Source: Tritrichomonas foetus
Taxonomy: Eukaryota; Parabasalia; Tritrichomonadida; Tritrichomonadidae
DNA length: 17,694 bases
NCBI GenBank assembly: GCA_001839685.1
Contig: MLAK01000562.1
Coordinates: forward strand, 88,299-105,992
Direction of reading: 5' to 3'
Of the stretch, positions 7,516-16,847 are shown in pieces. The notes beneath the pieces were generated by a model. It did not search any database, was not told the origin of the DNA, and was given only the letters and a program-made list of their open reading frames with translations. Position 1 is the stretch's first letter. Every line of letters begins with the position of its first letter. Made by a program: the position numbers and the translations under genes.

Positions 7516-9540
7516 ATGGATTTTCGAGATGCATACTTTACACAATTTACAATAGGCTGTGGACACCCTGCCTGCACCCATGACGAATGTTTTTCATCAC
7601 AAACTTTTAAATATTTGAATTTGCCGGAAGAAGAAATCGAAAATTTAGCCGATTCGTTTGCAGAAACATCAGAACATTTATGCCCAAATATGTCACCAAT
7701 CATAACAAATCCAGAAATACTTGAGAATATAATCTATTTTTCAGACTTCGCGAATTCAATTATTAATAATGACGAATCTGTCGACTTTTCAATTTTCGAA
7801 AATATATTAGAATCGAGAGATGCTTTTAGTTTGTTGTTTATGGGACCATCTGATTTTAAATATTCCGACTTTTCAATTGATGAAGATTTTTTTATTGACT
7901 TTCTAACAAATGCTTTGAATCACGAAGATAAGTTTCATAAATTCAATAAAGCATTTCTCGAATTAGCAAAATCAATTTTTACGAATCCAAATCCAACAAC
8001 TCCACATAATCTTCGTGCTGCTTTATTACTTTTAGGTTTTTCTTTACTTTTTGACCAAGTTGATCTTTGTGTACTTCATACTAGATTTATAGACTTTTTA
8101 TATCTTACTCATCCAAAAGAACTCCTTAATTTTTATCATTCTATGATTCAATTTCCTAAATTCACTGAAAAAGTTCTAGTTGCTGCCCAAATTGCAGTTA
8201 ACTCTTTAGTAACTCACAGACTTTTAAAATCACATTATGTATATTATTTTGCTAATCATGTCCAAAACATGTATTCATCAAATTATAAATTCAATGCAAA
8301 AATTCACTACCGGAAATTCCAAAATGAACTTCTTAGTAGTGCTTTGGATCCTGTTTTTGAAGTTGAATTGGGCTCTAGAGGATCTTCAATTTTAGAATTT
8401 CCATCCATTCTCACTTTATCATTTAAAAAGGATTTCAAAAATATTTCAATTAATACAATTCATAGAATGAATTCATTTTTCGGTATGTTATCCACTTTTG
8501 ATGTTAAAATTCATAGAAATGACATTTTAAATGATACAATTAAAGCATTAAGTAACAAAACAGAGATAGAATTACGAAAGCCTTTAAATGTATCATTTTA
8601 TGGCGAACAAGGTGAAGATAAAGGCGGCGTTTCCAGAGAACTTTTCCATTTAGTCACATCTGAATTGTTTTCACCTGATTTTGGAATGTTTGAACTTATT
8701 AACAACTCATTTTATTGGTTTAAACAAAAATGCTTCGAAATTGCCAATTTTGGAATTGTTGGCTTGCTGACAAGTCTTGCCTTCCATAATTCCATCATGC
8801 TTCCCATTCGTTTTCCTGTTGTGCTTTATAAGAAATTAATGAATATTGCGCTATCAATGAATGATTTGGCCGAAATTAAACCAGAAGTTGCTCAATCTTT
8901 GCAATCATTGCTTGAACTTAAAAACAATGGTGACGATATTTCATCACTTGATTTAAGATTTGAAGTAACTATCGATAATTTTGGACGAGCTGAAAATATT
9001 CCATTAATTGAAAATGGTGGAGATATTATTGTAACTAATGAAAATGTTCAACAATATGTTGATTCAATGATCCATTGGGAACTTGAGAAATCTGTTGAAA
9101 GACAATTTAATGCATTTCGTGATGGATTTTGGAAAATTCGAGCTAATAAAATAATCATTATGTTTGAGCCTGAAGAATTAGATATTATGATCTCAGGTCA
9201 AACTGTTTATAATTGGGAAGAGTTGAAACAAAGTTCTACTTATTCTTCTGGATATAACGGAAACAGCGAAACAATAGGAATGTTTTGGAAAGTTTTCGAC
9301 GAACTCACCGAAAACCAGAAAATTGATTTCTTAATGTTCGCTACAGGCACAAAAAGAGTTCCAGTAAATGGATTAAAAGAAATCCAACTCGAGTTCCAAA
9401 GAACAACTGACACGAGGATGCTTCCTGTCGCTCACACGTGCGCAGAAATTATTCAACTTCCGGACTACAAAGATATTGAACTATTAAGAAAGAATTTATT
9501 GATATGCCTTGAGTACAATGAAGGTTTTGGAGTAATTTAA
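7516..9540 (+). CDS. E6AP/UBE3A-like HECT E3 ubiquitin ligase with AZUL zinc finger
   Basis: The 674-aa protein takes ubiquitin from an E2 onto its own cysteine and passes it to substrates. The N-terminus (about 5-60) is an AZUL zinc finger: C15, C20, C25 and C56 have spacings x4, x4, x30, close to those in E6AP. A helical middle region lacks clear motifs. The HECT domain runs from about 305 to the end. It shows VSFYGEQGEDKGGVSRE in the N-lobe (359-375), ATGTKRVPVNGL (609-620), and the active-site loop LPVAHTC with catalytic C642. The residues after it are AEIIQLPDY rather than the common FNxLxLPxY. The protein ends EGFGVI, so Phe is fourth from the end, as in active HECT ligases. It is somewhat shorter than human E6AP. 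The start is ATG immediately before the AZUL, and the stop lies within TAAA. Confidence 0.93.
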   Translation: MDFRDAYFTQFTIGCGHPACTHDECFSSQTFKYLNLPEEEIENLADSFAETSEHLCPNMSPIITNPEILENIIYFSDFANSIINNDESVDFSIFENILESRDAFSLLFMGPSDFKYSDFSIDEDFFIDFLTNALNHEDKFHKFNKAFLELAKSIFTNPNPTTPHNLRAALLLLGFSLLFDQVDLCVLHTRFIDFLYLTHPKELLNFYHSMIQFPKFTEKVLVAAQIAVNSLVTHRLLKSHYVYYFANHVQNMYSSNYKFNAKIHYRKFQNELLSSALDPVFEVELGSRGSSILEFPSILTLSFKKDFKNISINTIHRMNSFFGMLSTFDVKIHRNDILNDTIKALSNKTEIELRKPLNVSFYGEQGEDKGGVSRELFHLVTSELFSPDFGMFELINNSFYWFKQKCFEIANFGIVGLLTSLAFHNSIMLPIRFPVVLYKKLMNIALSMNDLAEIKPEVAQSLQSLLELKNNGDDISSLDLRFEVTIDNFGRAENIPLIENGGDIIVTNENVQQYVDSMIHWELEKSVERQFNAFRDGFWKIRANKIIIMFEPEELDIMISGQTVYNWEELKQSSTYSSGYNGNSETIGMFWKVFDELTENQKIDFLMFATGTKRVPVNGLKEIQLEFQRTTDTRMLPVAHTCAEIIQLPDYKDIELLRKNLLICLEYNEGFGVI

Positions 9541-9867
9541 ATAATTTTTATTTTAATATCCTAAAATTCCAATAGATTAAATTAAATAAAATATTTTCCT
9601 GTTAGATTCTTCGTTATTTTTTTAAAAATATTTTAATATGGGCTTGTCTGTGAATTTTCAATTAAATTTCAAAATATTTTTTCATTAATAGTTCATCAAG
9701 ACTGTAAACAAGAATTAGGAAAATACTTAATTATTAAAATCTTATATTATACTTCTTTCATAAACTTCTAAAATTTATAGGGAGATATCGATATGTATTC
9801 ATGAGAAGATCCGATCAAAATTGAATTCAGAAAATATTTTGAGAGCATATTCAGCCATATCGACAAG
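9541..9867. other. Intergenic HECT-lipase spacer
   Basis: AT-rich, no gene. TCAGCC at 9851-9856 would put an initiator +1 at A9853, 15 bases before the lipase ATG, but its fourth base is G rather than a pyrimidine. A TCATG at about 9798-9802 is an alternative. Confidence 0.35.
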
Positions 9868-10812
9868 ATGGTGAATATGACCACTGTCCTCACTTGTTTA
9901 GAACTTTCATCACTTGCATATAATTTTACATTACTCCCAACAGGCTTTGAACTCATTCAATCATACGAAAGTGGAATTTTCAAACCGAAATTCTTTACCA
10001 CTAAAAGAGGCGACGATTTATTTGTTGTAATTCGCGGAGAATCAACACTCAGCGATATAGAAAGTATCCTAGATTTTAGTGCCACAAGCTTTTTGGATGG
10101 AAATTCAAATTCTGGAATATTAAAATCTGCTCGATATGTTTTGGGAGAGATAGAAAGCTTATTAACTAATCACCAAGGCCGTGTTATTTTCACTGGTCAT
10201 TCATTCGGTGGTTCAGTTGCAGCTATGGCAGCTACAATTATTAGGTTAGAACAACCTAAAGAAAATTATACTTTGAAAACATCAGCAATCACTTTTGGTA
10301 CTTATCCTTTTATTTCACAATCGATTGCAAAGAAAACAAGACAGTTTATTAATGGTTTTGTAGTGAATCATGATATATTCCCATCACTTAATCCAAAAAA
10401 TATTCATAACATTTTTCAGTCATTGGTACAACCAGGAACTTCAGAAACAAAGAAAGGTGCTGCCACTTTAACTCTAATGCTGGCACAAACTGTTGAATAT
10501 TTCATGAAAGAAGAAGAAGGACAAGAATTAACAAGTGATCAGAAAAAGCAAGTTGCTCAAAAAGCTCTTGAAATGACACTGGCTATATCTAAGGCCATTC
10601 CGAAAGTGTCCGATACAATTTGGGTGAATGCAGGTGTTGTTTATCATGTTTTTGTAGAAGATGGAAATAAACCAGATATTGCCCAATTTAATGAGAATGT
10701 TGAATATGGAAGTATTATGGAGATATTTGCGGGTCTTTCTGATCATTTTATTAATGCATACCAGAAAATCATGAATGAAGCACAAGATGCGAAATATCCA
10801 TACTATCGTTAA
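9868..10812 (+). CDS. Class 3 (fungal-type) lipase
   Basis: The 314-aa alpha/beta hydrolase resembles triacylglycerol lipases of the Lipase_3 family, which hydrolyse acyl esters of glycerolipids. The strand-turn VVIRGESTLSD (53-63) matches the family's RGT-like oxyanion region. The nucleophile elbow is GHSFGGS (110-116) with S112. The likely acid is D169 in NHDIFPSL, and the likely histidine is H293 in LSDHFINAY, so the triad appears complete. An insert of about 60-80 residues between Asp and His (around 175-250) is helical and rich in Lys, Gln and Glu. No signal peptide or membrane anchor is evident, so a cytosolic or membrane-peripheral location is likely. Substrate cannot be told from sequence. 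The start is ATG 9868, with a second Met three codons later. The stop lies in TAAATA. Confidence 0.9.
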   Translation: MVNMTTVLTCLELSSLAYNFTLLPTGFELIQSYESGIFKPKFFTTKRGDDLFVVIRGESTLSDIESILDFSATSFLDGNSNSGILKSARYVLGEIESLLTNHQGRVIFTGHSFGGSVAAMAATIIRLEQPKENYTLKTSAITFGTYPFISQSIAKKTRQFINGFVVNHDIFPSLNPKNIHNIFQSLVQPGTSETKKGAATLTLMLAQTVEYFMKEEEGQELTSDQKKQVAQKALEMTLAISKAIPKVSDTIWVNAGVVYHVFVEDGNKPDIAQFNENVEYGSIMEIFAGLSDHFINAYQKIMNEAQDAKYPYYR

Positions 10813-11628
10813 ATATATACAATATTATGTATTTTATTTTTATCATTTATTTCCTTTTTTTTCTAATTCCTGAAAATAATAAATTATGATTTTTTTTTTG
10901 TTCTTCGTGAGCACTTATGAGATACATATTGTTATCAATATATAGAAAAAGACATATGAACTCTACAATTAAGCATTGAAAAAAAATCGACACTAATTTC
11001 CCAAATGCAATTTTATTTGTTTGATATTTGATTATTCTTAGAACTAATTCCACTTAACTCCATTCTCATATGAGAATCTTATGATAAGATCATTCATCTT
11101 TTTTTATAGAATAATAATTAATTTATTCACCTTTTTTTTTATCTTCTTTGAATTACAGATCCAATTATCTAAACGATATAATAAATATATGTGAAAATAA
11201 CAGAGTTCGATTTTTCTCTGACACGATTAGATTTGAAATAAAAATGTTCTCAAATATCCCTCTCACCATATTTCATTGAAATTAAATTCAAATTCAAATT
11301 TTCATAGATATTTTCAATATAATTCGTCAACATGCAAAATTGCACCATTCTGGATAATATCCTATTTTCATCATGTTTCATCATATATGAACAACACAAC
11401 ACATCCCCAATCGAACTCCATTTGTAAAACTTTTTCAATTTTACATTTAATTTTTTTCAGAAATAAATAGAAAAATGGTGGATTCAACATTTAATTTTTC
11501 AGATGAAAATTCGATAATTATTCCGAATCATTCATAGAAATTGACTTTCATTTGAAACAAACCATCTCAATTTTTCGTTAAATTTTCTTTGGTAATTGAA
11601 TATTGAAAAGTGAGCCAGGATAATCATA
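10813..11628. other. Intergenic lipase-Myb spacer
   Basis: AT-rich with long T runs and no convincing gene. It contains the double palindrome annotated at 11062-11090. Short open frames here have no domain. Confidence 0.5.
11062..11090. repeat. Double palindrome
   Basis: ATTCTCATATGAGAAT (11062-11077) is a perfect 16-bp palindrome. It overlaps ATCTTA-TGA-TAAGAT (11076-11090), a 6-bp stem with a 3-base loop. The first half resembles the hairpin at 16848-16864. The function is unknown; it could be a dimeric protein site, a cruciform or a transcript end structure. Confidence 0.6.
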
Positions 11629-11633
11629 TCATT
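11629..11633 (+). promoter_or_regulatory. Initiator-like TCATT of the Myb gene
   Basis: TCATT at 11629-11633 gives +1 at A11631, 15 bases before the ATG. This is the short 5' UTR typical of trichomonad messages. TCATA at 11624-11628 is a second, weaker candidate. Confidence 0.5.
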
Positions 11634-11645
11634 TATATTCGAAAC

Positions 11646-12119
11646 ATGACTTCATTACAGAGAAGAAAGTTTACACCAGAAGAAGATGAAGAGTTACAAA
11701 GACAAGTGAAGTTATTTGGTCCAAAGGGCTGGGATCTTATCGCTAAATTCATGCCAAACAGAACAGCAAAACAATGCAGAGATAGATATATGAATTATTT
11801 AGCTCCCAACTTCTTCTATGGAGAGTGGTCTAAAGAAGAAGATCAATTAATTATCAACTTTGTAAATGAAATCGGACCGCAGTGGTCTCTGATTGCAAGA
11901 AAACTCCAAAACAGAACATCAAACTCGGTCAAAAATCGCGCAAAATATCTCGAAAAGTTTATGAATGCACCAATAAATATTCAACCTTTTTTGAAAAATC
12001 GACCTTTGACTCAAGATATTCATCATATTCAGAAAGAAAGTGAAATAGTGAATCAAGTGATTCAGCAAGAAATATTAGTACCAGCTATTATTTATGTACC
12101 TATGATATATAGTGTTTAA
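11646..12119 (+). CDS. Two-repeat (R2R3-type) Myb DNA-binding protein
   Basis: This 157-aa protein is probably a nuclear transcription factor. Repeat 1 (about 8-53) reads RKFTPEEDEELQRQ...GWDLIAKFMPNRTAKQCRDRY, with F9, W29 and Y48 in the three core aromatic positions. Repeat 2 (about 59-104) has W61 and W80, but the third aromatic of the recognition helix is A99 (VKNRAKYL instead of the usual KNRW). The C-terminal 50 residues are low in charge and lack a known activation domain. Small two-repeat Mybs form a large family in trichomonads, where some control iron-regulated genes; no target is evident here. I chose ATG 11646 over an upstream in-frame GTG because it follows a TCATT by 15 bases and still covers both repeats. 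The stop lies in TAAA. Confidence 0.92.
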   Translation: MTSLQRRKFTPEEDEELQRQVKLFGPKGWDLIAKFMPNRTAKQCRDRYMNYLAPNFFYGEWSKEEDQLIINFVNEIGPQWSLIARKLQNRTSNSVKNRAKYLEKFMNAPINIQPFLKNRPLTQDIHHIQKESEIVNQVIQQEILVPAIIYVPMIYSV

Positions 12120-13148
12120 ATGTTTGATATTCTCTTACTTGGTGATTGTTTTTGCCCTTCTTTATTGAAATTTTGAGAGATATGATGAAATAAATTCTGA
12201 ATCGACAATTTTTATATAGTTTACATTCACAAATATCTTGTAAACTTCTCAAAAGAAAATATGGTGGATGCACAATTCAATAGACTTTGAATAGTGCTTA
12301 AGTTGATTGGAGAATGCTCACATTTTTCGTTTCATGGCCTTGAAGGAAGAAAGATTTTGTTGATTCCATGATGTGGAATTAACAAATTGAGATAAATGAA
12401 AGAATAATAATGAATTATTTCACGAAATTTGTCAAGAAGCGATAGAGATATCATTTGGATCATGAGAAATAGAGACTGTCGTTAGGTTTGTTTTCATCTA
12501 ACAGACTAATTCTGTACTAAACACTTTCTTATGATGGATGATTCCAATCACATAGGAAAAAATGTGGAAAAAACCAAGTGTGAGTAAAATTAATTTACCG
12601 AAATGTTACATATTCTGAATCATATCAAATCGCCTGAAAATTCGAGAAAAAGTTAAAAAATAAATTAAATTTCATATCGACTTTCACTTTCAAACAAAAA
12701 TGATTTCAAATTTTCCTGAGCACCTTCATCAAATGAATTTCATAGAAAGCATAAAGTAAAAAGATGATTTCGGTCAGATTGAACTGTTTCTGAACTCCAA
12801 TTTTCACAAAGATGAAACCGGTAGCATTGAGTGAACAGATTGTACGAATCCAACATTCATGAAACATGGTGATGTGAAAAAACGAGTTAACAAATTGTAG
12901 ATTTGACTAATCATGAAAAGTGGACAAAATTCCCAAAACACTTGGTGAATAAATGAAATGAATTATTTGTCAAATCACGCAAAATATTTTTAAACAGGAT
13001 TCTCAAATTGAAATCTAATCAATGAAATTTGAAAATGCTTTCTTCCAAAAAAATCATTCGTAAAATCTTTTCAACACTGGTATTTAATGCTGATGACACA
13101 TAAAACAAATTTGAGAAAAAACGATTGACGTAGTAGAATCAAATATGA
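12120..13148. other. Intergenic, no gene seen
   Basis: About 1 kb of AT-rich sequence between the Myb gene and the transposon-like element. No open frame with domain-like content, no tRNA or other RNA gene and no strong repeat was seen. Confidence 0.5.
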
Positions 13149-13156
13149 GAACATAA
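13149..13156. repeat. Left target-site duplication
   Basis: GAACATAA directly abuts the left terminal inverted repeat and matches 14052-14059 exactly. Confidence 0.75.
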
Positions 13157-14051
13157 AAAAGTACACAACCTATGCTTCTACGCTTATGATTTTATTTATA
13201 TTTTCTCCATATANTTANCATNATTAAAAAATAATATATCCAAAATATTAAAAGATTTTGTCTTTTTATTTTTGAGATATTCTTCGATTTAATAAAAAAA
13301 GCAATTTTTTTAGAAATACTTATTGTTTTGAATACATTATAATCGTATATTCCATTGAAAATGAAAATCTACTTTTTTCCCACACATATGCGACATATCC
13401 TTGATTTTTGAGAGTATTTACATGGATAAGCTCCTTCAAAAGGATTTTAAGAAAGAAAAAAAAATTATGCCCAAAAAATAAGATTCTCAAATAATTTCAG
13501 AATTAAATTCAATTTCCTTCTTTATTAATAAGAATGTTCATGATTTTGTGTGAGTTGAATACAATTGGTTCATTAGATTTTGATCAAATATCGAATTTTT
13601 TTTGAGAACGTAATTCTCGACAACCAAAAGACGAAAATGCTTTATAAATCGATGTTAATACATTCTGACGAAATTGTGCATGTTGGCAAAGTTTGAAAAA
13701 AAATCTAAGCATCAATCTTTCGGAAAATTCAAATTCAATAAAATTGGTGTATTGCAAGATAAATTCGATAAAATTGTCCACATAGTAGGGATAATATAGA
13801 GAAATATTTGAGTAACTCTTTGATCTAGTGGAAAGGGCAAAATCTTTCATCTGCCTGGAGATTTTAGAAATAACGTGTAATTTCGATAATAGTAATCAAG
13901 CGAATTTTGGCATTTTTTATTGGTTGAGATCTATTCAGCAAAAATTCGTTGCTGTAAATTAAGCATCAGAGAGTCGGGAAGTTGTTTCCAAGATTCGAAA
14001 AAGTTCAGTTNANTTAATGAAAATAAACGTATTTCCAGGTTGTGTACTTTT
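13157..14051. mobile_element. Non-autonomous DNA transposon (895 bp) with 15-bp TIRs
   Basis: The ends are perfect inverted repeats, AAAAGTACACAACCT at 13157-13171 and its complement AGGTTGTGTACTTTT at 14037-14051. Weaker symmetry continues inward (TACG-n-TTAT at similar distance from each end). Both ends are flanked by the same 8 bases, GAACATAA, so this is a cut-and-paste type insertion with an 8-bp duplication. That length fits hAT-, P- or Merlin-like transposases and some Mutator-like ones, not Tc1/mariner (TA), piggyBac (TTAA) or Maverick (5-6 bp). The interior has no recognisable transposase, only an 88-codon open frame on the minus strand. Ambiguous bases lie near both ends (13214, 13218, 13222; 14011, 14013). 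Superfamily assignment is open. Confidence 0.8.
13584..13850 (-). CDS. Hypothetical 88-aa ORF inside the transposon-like element
   Basis: An ATG-initiated frame of 88 codons lies near the middle of the element and ends in TGA. The protein is rich in Phe, Tyr, Ser and Arg. Its second half (SERLMLRFFFKLCQHAQFRQ and beyond) looks helical and could be part of a repeat-type helical fold. No DDE motif, zinc finger or other transposase mark is visible. No TCATT lies just upstream. It may be a captured host gene fragment, a remnant of a longer protein, or chance. Low confidence as a real gene. Confidence 0.25.
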   Translation of the reverse strand: MKDFALSTRSKSYSNISLYYPYYVDNFIEFILQYTNFIEFEFSERLMLRFFFKLCQHAQFRQNVLTSIYKAFSSFGCRELRSQKKFDI

Positions 14052-14059
14052 GAACATAA
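14052..14059. repeat. Right target-site duplication
   Basis: GAACATAA directly follows the right terminal inverted repeat and is identical to 13149-13156. Confidence 0.75.
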
Positions 14060-15760
14060 CTACACATTATTCATCTTCTGAATTATATAACAGAAAAGGA
14101 TATAAGGAGATATATTCACAAAAATAAAAGGAACGGTAATCCCGATAATTTACGTTTCAAAATGTATGGATATCTTACCAATCGATTTAGCTTTTTGAAT
14201 TATTTAAATCATTTTTCAAAAAGAGATTTGAGGTGAGAAAATAATTCAATACCCTATAGAAAATTGGATTATAAATGGTTGAATATTTGACCAAAATTTA
14301 TCTTTTCCTTTTAATTGAGGTTTCAATTTTTATGAATAAGTACTTATATTTGTGAATGATCAAGATTATTTTGAAAAAAATAATCTTGAGACATTCAACT
14401 CTGTGTTTAAACTCATGTTGAAGATCAAAATTATAGGAAAAAAGTTTTTGTAATAAAATTTTTCGGGAAATTGAGAAACTTAAAAAATTTACCAAGATTC
14501 TCCAAATTCTACGCGATTCCGATTGCTAGATATCACTATTTAACTCAAGGTCTATCCACATAATCATTCATAGTTCTGTTTCTTTCTCGAAAATATTTAT
14601 TGAATTATTACTTTTATTCAGTTTTTCTCTCTCTCTATAAATGTGATTAAAATATAAAATCTAATAGTGGGTGAGATTTTTTTATATTCTTTTCAACCAA
14701 AAAAATTTTGATAGATTGAAGCAAAAGTAATTTTGAAAACGAATATCATTAATCACAGGAAAATGGTTGAATGTCTGATCGCTAAAAATGGAATTTCCAA
14801 CACATATAACAACATGTCAAGCTGGCCATGGCCGGATGGGAGTAAAAAAAAAAATTATTTCGGCCAATAAAGAAGAATTTAAATCAGATGGAAAATTTAT
14901 TTAATTCAACAAATAAAAAAATTTATTTGAATTATTTAAAATGATTCACAATATTTTGTACAACCATTGTAATAAGGACATTTTTTATGAAAGGTTTATT
15001 TATTTTTCTAAGAAAATCTAAGGATTTCACTATTCAATTTTATTTTCAATTATCTCAAAATTGAGATTTTTTTTTTGAATGTTTTAAATGTAATTTTAGT
15101 AACACTGTTTAACGTTTCATATCTCCCTTTTCCAGGAATGAATCTTGATATGATTGTGTATCTGTTGTCATACATTATTATTATATTAATAAGGCATCAA
15201 AATAGGTAATCATTCGATCTTTATAAATGAGAAACATGGAGAATGTTTATTTCTTTAAAAATTGATAAAAGGGAAAATTTTAAACGAGTCGATAAAAACT
15301 CATCATGAAAATTTAAGAAATTTAAAAAGTTCCGATTGAGAATTTTTTAGAAGATTTTTGTGAGAGAATTGATCGAATCATTTACAATCTACTAAATTGA
15401 ATTATTCTGGATATTTCAATCGATTTATATCGCTGATTAACTGATTTCTATGAATTGAAATAATAGAAATATTCATCTGAAAGTTTGTGAAGAAATGCAA
15501 CTTTTTCTAGGAGACACAAACACTTTTAAAACCCTCTGAAAAAGCTAAAATATTGAAAGCTCTACATTTAACACAATTTTTATCATATTTTTGAGAGACA
15601 TTAAAAAAATATATAATAGAAAACTGTTAGAGTTTCTGAGTTTCTTTAAACAATATTTGATGCATTTGCAAGAAAAATTTGAATCAATAATATGATATCT
15701 TTGAGGTCAATTGAAGTAATTTTGTATGTTTCTCAATCTATTTCAATTTTGATATTTTAT
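14060..15760. other. Intergenic, no gene seen
   Basis: About 1.7 kb of AT-rich sequence. A GC-rich palindrome GGCCATGGCC (14824-14833) stands out, followed by an A11 run (14844-14854) and another CGGCC (14861-14865). An imperfect AAATTTATTT-AATT direct and inverted repeat lies around 14890-14940, and a (CT)5 tract near 14626. No RNA gene or domain-bearing frame was found. Confidence 0.5.
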
Positions 15761-15770
15761 TCATTTCATT
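15761..15770 (+). promoter_or_regulatory. Double initiator-like TCATTTCATT
   Basis: Two adjacent TCATT copies (15761-15765, 15766-15770) would give start sites 24 and 19 bases before the ATG at 15787, in the range expected for trichomonad 5' UTRs. Confidence 0.5.
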
Positions 15771-15786
15771 TCTATTCTAAAATTCG

Positions 15787-16179
15787 ATGATCCATCCAAC
15801 ATCCAAACCTGAAAACAAGCACAGAACTGTGGGTTTCAAGAGACCTGTTCTTCTTTCAATTCACGACGAAAATGTCGATCAGCACGATGAAGACTCCAAA
15901 TATACAGATTATTCGGAAAGCTCATCTCAAAGCGACTCATCATCATCATCTTCATCAGTTAGTTCTCCTCTGGAGCATCCAATTCGTGAAATTGAAGAAA
16001 AAAAGTTTGATGCCACCAAAGTCATTCTCCCCAAATCTGTTGAAAATGATCTAAACATGCTTGCATCAACCTCAAACATGTTCGATAAATTCGACTGGAT
16101 CGAAACAGAACATGAAATGCTCAATGATGATGTTGATGAAGATCTCAACATCGCGGATAACTTTATAGCTCCGTTTTAG
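15787..16179 (+). CDS. Small acidic serine-rich protein, function unknown
   Basis: The 130-aa protein has no recognised family. The basic N-terminus contains HRTVGFKRPVLLSI (12-25). RTVGF (13-17) fits the RVxF docking motif of protein phosphatase 1. A strongly acidic, serine-rich tract follows (about 31-60, including seven serines in a row at 51-57), and many of its serines sit near acidic residues as casein kinase 2 sites would. The C-terminal half (about 66-130) alternates acidic and hydrophobic residues and ends in NFIAPF. No signal peptide or membrane segment is present. It is probably intrinsically disordered and could be a phosphatase regulator or a nuclear protein; that is inference. 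Codon use is richer in GC than the flanks, and the double TCATT upstream supports a real gene. The stop is TAG, with TAAA at 16194-16197. Confidence 0.75.
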   Translation: MIHPTSKPENKHRTVGFKRPVLLSIHDENVDQHDEDSKYTDYSESSSQSDSSSSSSSVSSPLEHPIREIEEKKFDATKVILPKSVENDLNMLASTSNMFDKFDWIETEHEMLNDDVDEDLNIADNFIAPF

Positions 16180-16472
16180 ATTTTTTTGTTCATTAAATGT
16201 ATGTTTATTTTTACTTGTATTTTTTAGTTTTTCTCATTAACTATTTCTTTCACAAATACTCATGGCGAAAGCAATCATCAAACATTGAGATAACAAACTC
16301 CGAGAATCATCTTTTTTCTGCTTGAAAGAGCAATAAATGAAGAATCAAGTAGCATACAAAATATTTTTCCAAAGGGAGGCAACAAAGATAAGGAATGTTA
16401 TGAATTTGAAAATTTTAAGAGGTCGAAGAAAACATTAGATAAGAGATAATTAAATAAATTGATGATTGAACG

Positions 16473-16703
16473 ATGACTCAAAAGGAAGAGCAGCACGAAT
16501 GCAATCAAAAATTACGATGTGAAAAATATGAAAAGAATATCAATCGATGAGCATTGGAAACGAGAAAAAAATCTTTCATGAGGTGTTTTCGGCTGGAAAT
16601 TGTTGGAATTGTCAAAGGTTTAAAAAGCAATGGGATCGCTCAGGCCAATCTTCACAAATTTTCTGAAGTACAAACAAACCCATCAAATGTTTTGCATTTA
16701 TAA
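16473..16703 (+). pseudogene. Possible interrupted small ORF
   Basis: From ATG 16473 the frame runs 25 codons (beginning MTQKEEQHEC) to a TGA at 16548-16550. It then stays open in the same frame for 50 more codons (including RLEIVGIVKGLKSNGIAQANL) to TAA at 16701-16703. This stretch is less AT-rich than its surroundings, which hints at a decayed coding sequence with one nonsense codon. No family is recognised and the length is small, so chance remains likely. Confidence 0.25.
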
Positions 16704-16847
16704 TTCAAATTCATTCAAATCTTTGAGATAAATGAAACCAATTAAATAAAGAATAGAAAATTTAATATAAAATTATCACAAAAAATTTAAAGGAATTTAA
16801 AATTGTGCAGGTTGAGGTATTGAAACGAAATTTTGGTTCAACTCAGC

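Noticed and set aside
11610..11645. Earlier start of the Myb protein
   Set aside because: It would need a GTG codon. The ATG at 11646 follows a TCATT by 15 bases and already includes both Myb repeats.
14824..14865. GC-rich palindrome and A11 run as a retroelement end
   Set aside because: GGCCATGGCC is a plain restriction-site-like palindrome. No element body, duplication or matching end was found around it.
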